64,000 nucleotides of DNA. Origin: Alteromonas macleodii ATCC 27126 (GTDB lineage: Bacteria; Pseudomonadota; Gammaproteobacteria; Enterobacterales; Alteromonadaceae). The stretch covers positions 1,178,001 to 1,242,000 of the forward strand of contig NC_018632.1 of NCBI RefSeq assembly GCF_000172635.2, given 5' to 3'. This document shows, piece by piece, positions 37,291 through 45,620 of this stretch (positions within the stretch are counted from its first letter, which is position 1; every line of letters begins with the position of its first letter). The position numbers and the translations under genes were made by a program. A model generated the notes under the pieces. It did not search any database, was not told the DNA's origin, and saw only the letters and a program-made list of their open reading frames with translations.

Positions 37291-38421
37291 GTGAAGAGCA
37301 TTGAACAACTCCTGACAAAAGCAGATTTGCATTTTCAAAGGAACGAATACAGTCAAGCTTATGATTGTTTACGCATTGCTGGTCAGTCAGGACATTTGTA
37401 TGCCGCATTAGACTACGCTTATCACATCGCACCAAATAGCCCCAAAGCAGCTATCGACTATCTGAGCGCATTACCAGACAACTCAAAACCTACTGTAAGG
37501 TTTCACTGTTTACTCATTTCACGGTTTTATCTATTTAAAGAAATGAATTATGAGCTGGTGAGTGAGCTCGTCAGGCTTGCTTCAGCAGGGCATGCAGAGT
37601 CCTTAATTGTATTACTTAGTTGGACTGAGCAAAACACATCGGTTTACGCTCAATTGAAGGGTACATTAGGTCGCCATAATCCCAACATTTATCGTCAATT
37701 GTTTATGGGAGACCCTAATTACGCCGATGTTTCTACGTCTTTATGTGAAGATACAATCATCACCACGGTACTTGAAAAGCAAACCTCGCTACTAGATAAA
37801 ACTAAAACTGCTGTTGATAGCAACGGTATCGTTTGTGAAATGAGCGGCGTACTGTCAGATATTGAATGTGACTACATGCTTCTTCGATACAAAAGTTTAC
37901 TTCAGCCATCTATGGTTCTAAATCCATTGAATGGTAATCCCATGAAAGATGATATTCGCACGAGTGAGGTCGCTATTATCACTAATCAATGGGTAGATTG
38001 GATAAGTCGCGAAGTAGAAGTGAAGATGAGCCGTATGTCTGATACAAAACCTCAGCATGGTGAACCACTAAATTTACTGAGATACAAAGATGGCCAAGAA
38101 TACAAACCGCATTATGATGGGTTTACTGATACTCAACTAAAGCAAACCAGTATTATTGAAGAGGGAGGCCAGCGCACCCATACGATATTGGCATACTTGA
38201 ATTCATTGAGTGAGGGCGCTACTCACTTTCCCAAGTTAGGAATAACGATCTATCCAGAAAAGGGAAAGCTGGTGAGTTTTCTTAATGTTGATAAAAATCT
38301 GGCGCTAGAAAAACAGAGTTATCATTGTGGCCAACCTGTCTCTACAAATGAGAAATGGATGCTTACAAAATGGGTGAGGCTAAATTCTACTCAGTATGGT
38401 AATTTAGTCCATGGAAGTTAA
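37291..38421 (+). CDS. 2OG-Fe(II) oxygenase, prolyl-4-hydroxylase alpha-subunit-like
   Basis: 376 residues, GTG start with TAGGAGA 6 bases upstream. The N-terminal half (1-175) has helical Sel1/TPR-like repeats. The C-terminal half is a P4H-type double-stranded beta-helix: GVLSDIECDYMLLRY opens it, the iron ligands are His274 and Asp276 (PHYDGF) and His345 (YHCGQP), and Lys355 (EKW) should bind 2-oxoglutarate. It would hydroxylate a peptidyl residue, but the substrate is unknown. No signal peptide, so it acts in the cytoplasm. It follows a highly expressed receptor gene. Confidence 0.87.
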   Translation: MKSIEQLLTKADLHFQRNEYSQAYDCLRIAGQSGHLYAALDYAYHIAPNSPKAAIDYLSALPDNSKPTVRFHCLLISRFYLFKEMNYELVSELVRLASAGHAESLIVLLSWTEQNTSVYAQLKGTLGRHNPNIYRQLFMGDPNYADVSTSLCEDTIITTVLEKQTSLLDKTKTAVDSNGIVCEMSGVLSDIECDYMLLRYKSLLQPSMVLNPLNGNPMKDDIRTSEVAIITNQWVDWISREVEVKMSRMSDTKPQHGEPLNLLRYKDGQEYKPHYDGFTDTQLKQTSIIEEGGQRTHTILAYLNSLSEGATHFPKLGITIYPEKGKLVSFLNVDKNLALEKQSYHCGQPVSTNEKWMLTKWVRLNSTQYGNLVHGS

Positions 38422-38447
38422 ACCAAATATTTTTTCAAGGAAGCGAT

Positions 38448-38726
38448 ATGAAAACATTAATTCTTTCAGGTATGTTGAGTGTTATAGCATTAGCAGGTTG
38501 TAGCTCTACCTCTTCAAATGCAAGTTCTTCTACCGAGCAAGCAAGCAACAACATAGCTAGCAGTAAAGATGATGGCATGGTGTGTAAGATGGAGCGAAAA
38601 GTCGGTTCAAATATGATGCGCCGAGTTTGCTATACAGCAGAAGAAAGGGAAATGATGGAAGAGGCCGCACGCGAAAGCTGGACTCGTATGCAAAGAGGGA
38701 CTGAAACTTCAGGCTCAGGCTTGTAA
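38448..38726 (+). CDS. Small lipoprotein of unknown function
   Basis: 92 residues. Lipobox LAGC with Cys18, then a Ser/Asn-rich linker to about residue 45. A short conserved-looking core follows with two cysteines 16 residues apart (VCKMERKVGSNMMRRVC) and an acidic helical tail EEREMMEEAARESWTRM. I do not recognise a named family. The V-G-S-N-M-x-R-R-V-C pattern recalls small exported proteins of Alteromonadales. AAGGAAG ribosome-binding site. Lies between two oxygenase genes. Confidence 0.75.
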   Translation: MKTLILSGMLSVIALAGCSSTSSNASSSTEQASNNIASSKDDGMVCKMERKVGSNMMRRVCYTAEEREMMEEAARESWTRMQRGTETSGSGL

Positions 38727-38733
38727 TGTGAAC

Positions 38734-38757
38734 GAAGGCTACTATAAAGTAGCCTTC
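38734..38757 (+). other. Terminator-like hairpin between the lipoprotein and aspartyl hydroxylase genes
   Basis: GAAGGCTAC / GTAGCCTTC, 9 perfect base pairs, loop TATAAA, then TCGTTTC, a poor T run. It starts 8 bases after the lipoprotein stop and ends 24 bases before the next ATG. Confidence 0.65.
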
Positions 38758-38781
38758 TCGTTTCTAACGCTACTTATTAAA

Positions 38782-39740
38782 ATGACAAAGCAAATTGAAC
38801 AAGCCCTTAAACAACAGAATTTTGATCTCGCTACAGCGCTTTATTTAGAGTGGTACGAATCTTCTCCCCTAGACTTCAATATCGAAGGTAGCCAGCCTTC
38901 ACGTGTTAAAGCTACACATATTTCTAACGCCGCAAATCTAGCGCGAAGAGCAGGTTTCAACGAACTGCAGTTTGTTAAAGATATATCTCCGCGATTAGGT
39001 GAAATGGTCAAAGTTTTGTTTGGTCTTGCACAACCTTCTTTTCAAACCCGCTTCAACGACCTAATTTTGTTTATATTCCTGAGCTTACCAGTAAACCGTT
39101 TTACGATATTCAGGAATGTGAAGGATTAAAGAGTTGGATACAGACATTGCAGCCTTTTATAGATGAGTTGTTGGATATAGGCAAAGTATCAAAAAGCAAA
39201 TATGTTGAAGAGTTTGAAAATCTACCGAATTTGGAAGAGTGGAACAAGCTAAGAGATGAATGGCTCTCTACCCATCTAATAAAAGGTGGGGAGCACAGTG
39301 AAGTGTTTAAATCGTTAAGTGAACCGCTTCGTGAAGTATTGGAAAGGGCACCATTGGCGCATTGTCCACCTCATGCACCTGAAATGTTTGTTTCTGTGCT
39401 AGAGCCTGGGGCATACATCCCTCCGCATTACGGAATTTCAAATTGTAAGCTTACCGTGCATATACCTTTAAAAGTCACAAAACATGCATCGTTGAAAGCG
39501 GGAGACGAAATATTCAAGTGGGAAAATGAACAATCCGCGATGATCTTCGATGATAGCTTTCTACATTCCGCAAAAAATGAGAGCGATGAAGTAAGAATTG
39601 TGCTCATTTTTGATATATGGCATCCAGACTTATCTTCGTTAGAAAAGGAAGGATTGGCAAAGTTTATGACAAAATTTGCTGTCTGGAACAATGGGGTAGG
39701 TAAGTTAGCTAACTTAGATGCACAGTTACGAAGAAAATAA
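38782..39740 (+). pseudogene. Aspartyl/asparaginyl beta-hydroxylase-like 2OG oxygenase, broken by one -1 frameshift
   Basis: Two frames make one protein of about 319 residues. The first, from ATG 38782, is a TPR-like N terminus (MTKQIEQALKQQNFDLATALY...) to about 39050. The second carries RPNFVYIPELTSKPFYD and the whole catalytic domain. The frames join if TTTT in CCTTCTTTTCAAACCCG (about 39040-39056) had a fifth T. The catalytic part closely follows AspH: PPHYGISNCKLTVHIPL with His at 39426 and Gly in place of the Asp ligand, FDDSFLHSA with the second His at 39564, and IVLIFDIWHPDL. Sequencing error, recent mutation or slippage are all possible. A separate start at ATG 39147 would retain the oxygenase domain. 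Confidence 0.82.
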
Positions 39741-39747
39741 TAATAGT

Positions 39748-41532
39748 ATGAATATAGTACAACAGCTCGTCTCAGCTTATAACCAGAAGCAATATCAGCA
39801 GATTATCCAATTTATTGAGAAGCAGTTATTTCTGTTGCAAAAAGACCCAGTATTTATTCAACTATTCTGTGGCTCGCTTCGCCAAGTTCAGCGAGTGAAA
39901 GAAGCTGAGAAATATTTAGTAAAAGGGCTGAAGAAATTTAAAAATCACCCCGAATTATCAAATGCTTTAGGTAATTTATACCTATCCACTCGGCGAATTG
40001 ACTTGGCAGTATCGACCTTTCAAAAGTCGAGTGAATTAGCGCCTAATAATGTTGATTTAAACTATAATTTGGCACGTGCACTAATTGAAAAAAATGCGTT
40101 AAAGCAAGCGCGTATAGCAGCAGAAAAAGTTCTAGCGTTAGTGCCGAATCACGTGCAAACGAAGCTAATTATGGCAGACATTTTTTCGAAGCAATCAGAC
40201 TTTAATGAAGCCATAATCGTCTTAAAAGATGTCTTAGCTATTAGTCCAGAAAATATTGTTGCTTTGAACAATATCGCCAATTTGTATCGCAAAATTGAAG
40301 ACTATGAACAAGCATTAAAGCATTTTGAATTAGCGCTTTCTAAAACTAATGCTAACCCTACTATTTTAAGAAATTATGCAGCAGTACTCGCGCTATCAAA
40401 TCAAAGAGAGCGCGCGGAAATGGTGTATCTGAAAGCATTGAAAGTTGCACCATCTGATTGGGAGCTTCAGGAGGAGCTGGCCAAGTTTCTATGGGAAGAG
40501 GGAGTTGATGCGCCATTTGTTCATATTGAGTCATATATCAAACGACAACCTGAAGACGATAGCTTCAGGTTTCGTTTTATTCAGTTGCTAATACAAGCCG
40601 ACGAATATCATGCGGCAAAAGAGCAATTAGACTTACTTACTACAGAAGCAATTAAGACTCACGAAATTGCGCCATTGAGGGCCAGAGTGCTCAGAGAACT
40701 AGGTGACTATGAGGCTTCTATTGTTGAAATAGAAAATGCCAAAATACAGTCAAATAAAGTGGCGCTATTAAGTGAGAAGGGCTATTCGCTGCTTTGTTTG
40801 GGGCGCGCAAAAGAAGCACTCAACTGCTTCAACCAATTGATAAAAATAGAACCACTAAACCAAGGTTGGTGGACAATGTTATCTACATGTTGGTCTATGG
40901 CCGAACAAGAAAACCGTTATAAATGGTTGTGCGACTATGACAAGCTTGTTTACGTTAACGCTATTAAACCTAGTCCAGTTGATACTGCTAATTTCAATGA
41001 AAAACTAAAAACTGCCCTTGTAGAAAAACATCAGAATCAACGGCATCCTATTGGACAATCATTGAAGAATGGGACGCAAACATATGAAGATTTATTCGTC
41101 ACATCCTTACCTATCATTAAAGAATTGTCGGAAAACATTTTAGCGCAGGCAAAACTATTTACCGCGCAACAGTGTGCAGACAAAACCCATCCGTTTTTAT
41201 CACGGTTAAGCGATAAGCTTAAATATATCGGTTCTTGGTCAGTAAGGTTAAGAAATGGAGGCTTTCATAAGTCTCACTACCATCCAGAAGGATGGTTAAG
41301 CGGCGTTTACTATGTGGATGTGCCTAAAGCCGTTGATACGGATGGGCAAGGCTGGTTGATGTTTGGTAGGGCTGATATTGCGAATCAACGATTTGAAGGG
41401 GATTATGCAGTCAAACCCGAAGGGGGGACGGTCGTTCTGTTTCCATCATACATGTGGCACGGTACTAACGCTTTTACCACTGATGAACACAGATTAACCG
41501 TTGCCTTCGATATTATTCCAAACGAAAACTAA
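39748..41532 (+). CDS. TPR-repeat 2OG-Fe(II) oxygenase (PF13759-like)
   Basis: 594 residues from the ATG at 39748, 7 bases after the previous stop; an ATG at 39718 would overlap the upstream gene. About twelve TPR-type helical repeats span residues 1-400 (for example NALGNLYLSTRRIDLAVSTFQKSSELAPNN). The C-terminal oxygenase domain has GGFHKSHYHPEGWLSGVYYV with His507, His510 and His512, a downstream His571 (YMWHGTNAF), and HRLTVAFDI supplying the Arg for 2-oxoglutarate. The TPR part is expected to hold a protein or peptide substrate. No signal peptide. The same architecture as the neighbouring TPR-sulfotransferase, with another catalytic domain. Confidence 0.87.
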   Translation: MNIVQQLVSAYNQKQYQQIIQFIEKQLFLLQKDPVFIQLFCGSLRQVQRVKEAEKYLVKGLKKFKNHPELSNALGNLYLSTRRIDLAVSTFQKSSELAPNNVDLNYNLARALIEKNALKQARIAAEKVLALVPNHVQTKLIMADIFSKQSDFNEAIIVLKDVLAISPENIVALNNIANLYRKIEDYEQALKHFELALSKTNANPTILRNYAAVLALSNQRERAEMVYLKALKVAPSDWELQEELAKFLWEEGVDAPFVHIESYIKRQPEDDSFRFRFIQLLIQADEYHAAKEQLDLLTTEAIKTHEIAPLRARVLRELGDYEASIVEIENAKIQSNKVALLSEKGYSLLCLGRAKEALNCFNQLIKIEPLNQGWWTMLSTCWSMAEQENRYKWLCDYDKLVYVNAIKPSPVDTANFNEKLKTALVEKHQNQRHPIGQSLKNGTQTYEDLFVTSLPIIKELSENILAQAKLFTAQQCADKTHPFLSRLSDKLKYIGSWSVRLRNGGFHKSHYHPEGWLSGVYYVDVPKAVDTDGQGWLMFGRADIANQRFEGDYAVKPEGGTVVLFPSYMWHGTNAFTTDEHRLTVAFDIIPNEN

Positions 41533-41538
41533 ACGTAG

Positions 41539-42096
41539 TTACATTTTTTCTAGCTTAAACGCCAGGGTGTAGCGGGGCGTGTAACAAATTCTATTGGGCG
41601 GTCTACCGACGTGTTTGATCGCACCATGGAAAATTGCAACACGAGCAGGTTTTGGTGTGCACGCGAATAAGCAATCGTCGTTGTTGTCATAGAACAACGT
41701 TTCTCCTCCCCACTCAATGTCCCATTCAGGTGCAATATAAACCAAAACAGTGAACTCATTCGCATCAGGTGCACAATCTGTGTGCGTAAAAAGCATATCT
41801 CCATACGATGCGTGATTCACATATCCTCTATAAGCACTAAAATCTTGTTTTGTAATACCGCGAATGGCCTCAATCGCTCTGTGGTATACGGGGAGGGTTC
41901 TAATTTGCTCAGATGTTAGATTCACTGCCCAATGCCGATATTCTTGTGTATCAGGTCTAGCAATTTCGTCTCGCTTGAACGCGCTTACTTGTAAACCTTT
42001 GAATAAGCTTTCCGCTTCTGCCTGAGTACAAAGGTCGTCGAAGATCCACAGGGGTTTGTTCTCAATCGTAATGTGGTGAGTTGGCGTGAATGTCAT
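41539..42096 (-). CDS. 2OG-Fe(II) oxygenase superfamily protein
   Basis: 185 residues. Single double-stranded beta-helix domain: iron ligands His105 and Asp107 (FTHTDCAPD) and His162 (IKHVGRPP), and Arg175 for 2-oxoglutarate (TPRYTLAFKL). WGGETLFYDNNDD is the usual strand pair before the distal His. It resembles small P4H-like enzymes (PF13640 type). Convergent with the TPR-oxygenase, leaving 6 bases between stop codons, so the two transcripts should overlap at their ends. No signal peptide. Confidence 0.85.
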   Translation of the reverse strand: MTFTPTHHITIENKPLWIFDDLCTQAEAESLFKGLQVSAFKRDEIARPDTQEYRHWAVNLTSEQIRTLPVYHRAIEAIRGITKQDFSAYRGYVNHASYGDMLFTHTDCAPDANEFTVLVYIAPEWDIEWGGETLFYDNNDDCLFACTPKPARVAIFHGAIKHVGRPPNRICYTPRYTLAFKLEKM

Positions 42097-42547
42097 TGCA
42101 TACTCGTCTGTATTTTGGATTTTTCATGAAGTTTATATGATTAGCCCTTCTTTTAATAGCAAGTAACATCTAGGTTAAAAATCATATCTAATTTCTGCGA
42201 GTAGCCAGAAATGCGCGCTGAGAAATTGTTAAATAAATTTGGTAATTGATTATTAGTTAATCGATTAAGGTGTCAGTGATGCTCCATTCTTGTTTGATGT
42301 CATTATTTTGGAATGAAATCTGCACTGCTAATGAACACAAATTAGGCAGACGGAATGAAATCTACTAGGTGTAAACAGTGTGTTACTTGACTAAACGTAA
42401 CATTCCATGTGAGTATAATACGTTCGTAGTACTGACAATTGACGTCGGCGCTACATTCCTGAAACAAAATTGTGAAAGTTTTATACGCCCCTTGCCCGAA
42501 TATTTTCCTATCGGCGAGGATTCAAATAAGAAATTTGGTTGGGAACT
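42097..42547 (+). promoter_or_regulatory. Control region of the TonB2-type operon with a tandem 12-base repeat
   Basis: 451 bases without a gene. GGAATGAAATCT occurs exactly twice, at 42310-42321 and 42352-42363. The copies start 42 bases apart, four helical turns. Between them CTGCTAAT and ATTAGGCAG can pair with one bulge (42327-42351). A TATAAT lies at 42414-42419; the best -35 (TTGACT, 42387-42392) is 21 bases away, longer than optimal, which would suit an activator. The divergent oxygenase gene starts at 42096. Confidence 0.5.
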
Positions 42548-43318
42548 ATGTCCAAAATGAGCAAGAGAACTCTTATTGCTTCTACTGTTATGGGTGCATT
42601 CGCACTAACAGGTAGCGCAGTCTCTGCAGATACGCTTGAAGATCTTCATAAAGAAGAAGCGAAAATCCACGCGGCTGCAGCGAAATCTCAAGAAAAAATC
42701 AATACGTTGTTTGAACAGTCTCAAGAACTACTTGTTGAGTATCGTCAAACAGTAGATGAGACAGAAAACCTTAAAATCTACAACGATTACATCGCAAGCC
42801 TAGTTGCAGACCAGCAACGCGGTATCGATTCATTACAACGTCAGATCGACAGCATCGAACAAACTAAGCAGGGCATCGTTCCTCTTATGTTCCGCATGAT
42901 CGACAGCCTAGAGCAGTTCATCAAGCTAGACCGTCCAATTCACTTAGACGAGCGTCTACAGCGTGTTGAGCGTCTTCGCGACCTTATGGCTAACTCTAAC
43001 GTAACTGTTTCAGAACAGTTCCGTCAGGTACTAGAAGCTTACCTAGTAGAAGTTGAATACGGTACTAAGATCAACTCTTACCAAGGTACTATCGACGACG
43101 CAGGCACAGAAGTTACTGTTGACTTCTTTAACCTAGGTCGTACGGCGCTAGTTGCACTTTCTCTAGACCAAACTCACGCATGGGTATGGAACAACGAAAG
43201 CCGCGCATGGGAAAAACTGGGTGACGAGTATCTGTCTTCAGTTGTTGACGCAGTTAAAATGGCTAACAACGTCATTCCTGCGGATCTGATTAAACTACCA
43301 ATTAGCGCAGCGGAGTAA
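42548..43318 (+). CDS. DUF3450 periplasmic coiled-coil protein of a TonB2-type system
   Basis: 256 residues from ATG 42548 (GGGAAC just upstream; ATG 42557 is also possible). Signal peptide of about 27 residues ending SAVSA. A long coiled coil follows at about 30-110 (LHKEEAKIHAAAAKSQEKI...), then a small C-terminal domain with SLDQTHAWVWNNESRAWEKL. DUF3450 genes regularly head TtpC-ExbB-ExbD-TonB operons in marine gammaproteobacteria; the protein is thought to act with TtpC, but its mechanism is not settled. Six bases to the ttpC start. Confidence 0.9.
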   Translation: MSKMSKRTLIASTVMGAFALTGSAVSADTLEDLHKEEAKIHAAAAKSQEKINTLFEQSQELLVEYRQTVDETENLKIYNDYIASLVADQQRGIDSLQRQIDSIEQTKQGIVPLMFRMIDSLEQFIKLDRPIHLDERLQRVERLRDLMANSNVTVSEQFRQVLEAYLVEVEYGTKINSYQGTIDDAGTEVTVDFFNLGRTALVALSLDQTHAWVWNNESRAWEKLGDEYLSSVVDAVKMANNVIPADLIKLPISAAE

Positions 43319-43324
43319 TTGTTA

Positions 43325-44683
43325 ATGAAACCAGTATTCAAATCTCTTTTAGCCGCTGCGACAGTTGCAGTTGCAGCAACCGGAGCGCAGGCTCAGGAAG
43401 CAAAGAGCCTGAAAGACCTTCTAGACCAGGTTCAACAGAACCGCGTTTCTGAAGCTCGCCTAGATAAGCAACGCGAAGCTGAGTTCCAATCAGCACGTGC
43501 TGACAAGCAAGCACTTCTTCGCAAAGCACAAGCAGATCTTAAAGCTGAACAAGCTCGTGGTGACCGTCTACAGAAGCAATTCTCAGACAACGAAGTTACA
43601 TTGAACGAGAAAGCTGCTGAGCTAGACCAAGCTACAGGTACACTTGGTGAAATGTTCGGTGTGGTACGTCAAGCATCTTCTGAAGCTTACGGCCGTATCT
43701 CTACATCAATCGTAAGTGCACAATTCCCTGGCCGTGGTCAGTTCCTTGCTGAAATGTCAGAAGACTCTAAAGGTCTTCCAAACATTAAAGAACTTGAAGA
43801 CCTATGGTTTGCTCTTCAGAAAGAAATGACTGAAGGCGGTGAAGTAGTTAAGTTCACTACAGAAGTTGTTAACCTTGACGGCGGTTCTTCACAGCAAGAA
43901 GTTGTTCGTGTTGGTACTTTCAACCTTGTTGGTGAAGCTGGTTACCTAGCGTATGACGCTGAAGCTGAAGTTGTTCAGCCTCTTGGTCGTCAACCAGATG
44001 GTCACTTTGTAGCTTCTGCTGACGAACTAATCGGCGCTACTTCTGGTATTGTTCCTTTCTTTGCTGACCCTTCTCAAGGTGCAATCCTTGGTCTATTGAA
44101 GCAAAAAGCGACAATGTCTGAGCGTTATCATGCTGGTGGTCCAGTTGGTTACACAATCACAATTATGCTTGCGATTGGCCTACTAATTGGTATCTACAAA
44201 ATGATCACACTAACGATCACTGGTGGAAAAATGCGTTCACAGCTTAAGAACGTAAACAATCCTTCAGAAGGTAACCCACTAGGTCGTATCCTTAAAGTTT
44301 ACCAAGAGAACAAGACTGCTGATGCAGAAAACCTTGAGCTTAAACTTGATGAAGCGATTCTTCGCGAGCTTCCAAAAATTGAAAGCGGCATCAACGTTAT
44401 CAAGATCTTCGCAGCGATTGCTCCTCTACTAGGTCTACTAGGTACAGTACTAGGTATGATCGAGACATTCCAAACCATCACACTATTCGGTACAGGTGAC
44501 CCACGTATGATGGCAGGAAGTATCTCTATGGCTCTTGTAACTACTGCTCAAGGTATTATCGCGGCTCTGCCTCTAATCCTTACTCACAGCATCGTAGCTT
44601 CTCGTAGCAAGTCAATCATCCACATTCTTGATGAGCAAACTGCGGGTATCGTAGCTGCTCACTCAGAGTCGGAGAAAGCGTAA
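43325..44683 (+). CDS. ttpC: TtpC-type MotA/TolQ/ExbB proton-channel protein with periplasmic coiled coil
   Basis: 452 residues. Signal sequence (1-22, GAQAQ), a coiled coil at about 30-110, then a periplasmic domain. Three membrane helices at about 280-300, 365-390 and 400-430 carry the ExbB/TolQ signature PLLGLLGTVLGMIETF and ISMALVTTAQGI. In Vibrio, TtpC is needed in addition to ExbB2 and ExbD2 for TonB2-driven uptake. GGAG lies 9 bases before the ATG at 43325; a TTG two codons earlier is less likely. Start of a six-gene set with almost no spacing. Confidence 0.92.
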   Translation: MKPVFKSLLAAATVAVAATGAQAQEAKSLKDLLDQVQQNRVSEARLDKQREAEFQSARADKQALLRKAQADLKAEQARGDRLQKQFSDNEVTLNEKAAELDQATGTLGEMFGVVRQASSEAYGRISTSIVSAQFPGRGQFLAEMSEDSKGLPNIKELEDLWFALQKEMTEGGEVVKFTTEVVNLDGGSSQQEVVRVGTFNLVGEAGYLAYDAEAEVVQPLGRQPDGHFVASADELIGATSGIVPFFADPSQGAILGLLKQKATMSERYHAGGPVGYTITIMLAIGLLIGIYKMITLTITGGKMRSQLKNVNNPSEGNPLGRILKVYQENKTADAENLELKLDEAILRELPKIESGINVIKIFAAIAPLLGLLGTVLGMIETFQTITLFGTGDPRMMAGSISMALVTTAQGIIAALPLILTHSIVASRSKSIIHILDEQTAGIVAAHSESEKA

Positions 44684-44684
44684 T

Positions 44685-45209
44685 ATGAATTACCTGATTG
44701 GATTATTCGAATCGGTCAGGGACTTTATCGCTACCGGCGGTGACGTACTATACTTCGTTGCTGCCGCGCTCTTTCTCATGTGGGTTTTAATGATTGAGCG
44801 TTACTGGTATTTAACCTCGGTCTTCCCAAAGGTGAAGAAAAACATCATCGCGAATTGGGATGCCCGAGCAGATACCACATCATGGTATGCGCATAGAATC
44901 CGTGACGCGTGGATTTCTCAAGCGTCAGACGACCTTAACGCTAGAATGCTGATTATCAGAACCATTATTGCAATGTGTCCACTAATCGGTCTACTTGGAA
45001 CAGTAACCGGTATGATCAGTGTTTTCGAGACAATGGCAACACAGGGCACCAGCAACGCTCGTCTAATGGCAGCTGGTATCTCTATGGCAACGATCCCGAC
45101 AATGGCGGGAATGGTAGCCGCGCTATCTGGACTGTTCATCAGTTCACGTCTTGAAGCGAAAGTGAAGCTGGCAAGAGAAGGGCTAGTTGATAGCCTGCCA
45201 CATCATTAG
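44685..45209 (+). CDS. exbB2: ExbB2 (MotA/TolQ/ExbB proton channel)
   Basis: 174 residues, three membrane helices at about 18-38, 95-118 and 128-155. Conserved MCPLIGLLGTVTGMISVFETM and GISMATIPTMAGMVAALSG form the proton path with ExbD. Harvests the proton motive force for TonB. Starts one base after the ttpC stop codon. Shorter than the TtpC paralogue upstream because it lacks the periplasmic coiled coil. Confidence 0.95.
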   Translation: MNYLIGLFESVRDFIATGGDVLYFVAAALFLMWVLMIERYWYLTSVFPKVKKNIIANWDARADTTSWYAHRIRDAWISQASDDLNARMLIIRTIIAMCPLIGLLGTVTGMISVFETMATQGTSNARLMAAGISMATIPTMAGMVAALSGLFISSRLEAKVKLAREGLVDSLPHH

Positions 45210-45220
45210 AGAGAGAGATT

Positions 45221-45619
45221 ATGGCTCGAAAAGTCAGAACCGAGGAAGAAGATGCACAGATCGACATGACGCCCATGTTGGATATCGTGTTTATCATGCT
45301 GATCTTCTTTATCGTTACCACTGTTTTCGTTAAAGAAGCAGGGATCGAAGTCAACAAGCCAGATGCGAGCCAGGCGATTCTTCACAAAAATGCAAACATT
45401 TTCATCGCCGTAACTGAAGACGGAAATGTATGGCTAGATAAGCGTGAAGTTGCGCCGGACAGCGTAAGAGCGAATATTGAAAGACTGCTTACCGAGCAGC
45501 CTACTGACTACGTAATCATTCAAGCTGACGTAAAAGCGAAGCATGGTTTAGTAGTTGAGATTATGGATCAGGTTAAAGCCGCTGGCGTTAACCGAGTCTC
45601 GGTAGCGGCAAGGGGATAA
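45221..45619 (+). CDS. exbD2: ExbD2 (biopolymer transport, proton-coupling subunit)
   Basis: 132 residues. One N-terminal membrane helix, MTPMLDIVFIMLIFFIV, with the proton-carrying Asp21. A periplasmic domain includes VNKPDASQA and the conserved C-terminal DQVKAAGVNRVSVA. GAGAGAG precedes the ATG. tonB2 begins 2 bases after its stop. Confidence 0.95.
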   Translation: MARKVRTEEEDAQIDMTPMLDIVFIMLIFFIVTTVFVKEAGIEVNKPDASQAILHKNANIFIAVTEDGNVWLDKREVAPDSVRANIERLLTEQPTDYVIIQADVKAKHGLVVEIMDQVKAAGVNRVSVAARG

Positions 45620-45620
45620 G

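Noticed and set aside
42378..42560. 60-codon frame before the DUF3450 gene
   Set aside because: Overlaps the probable promoter and the start of the DUF3450 gene; no family resemblance.
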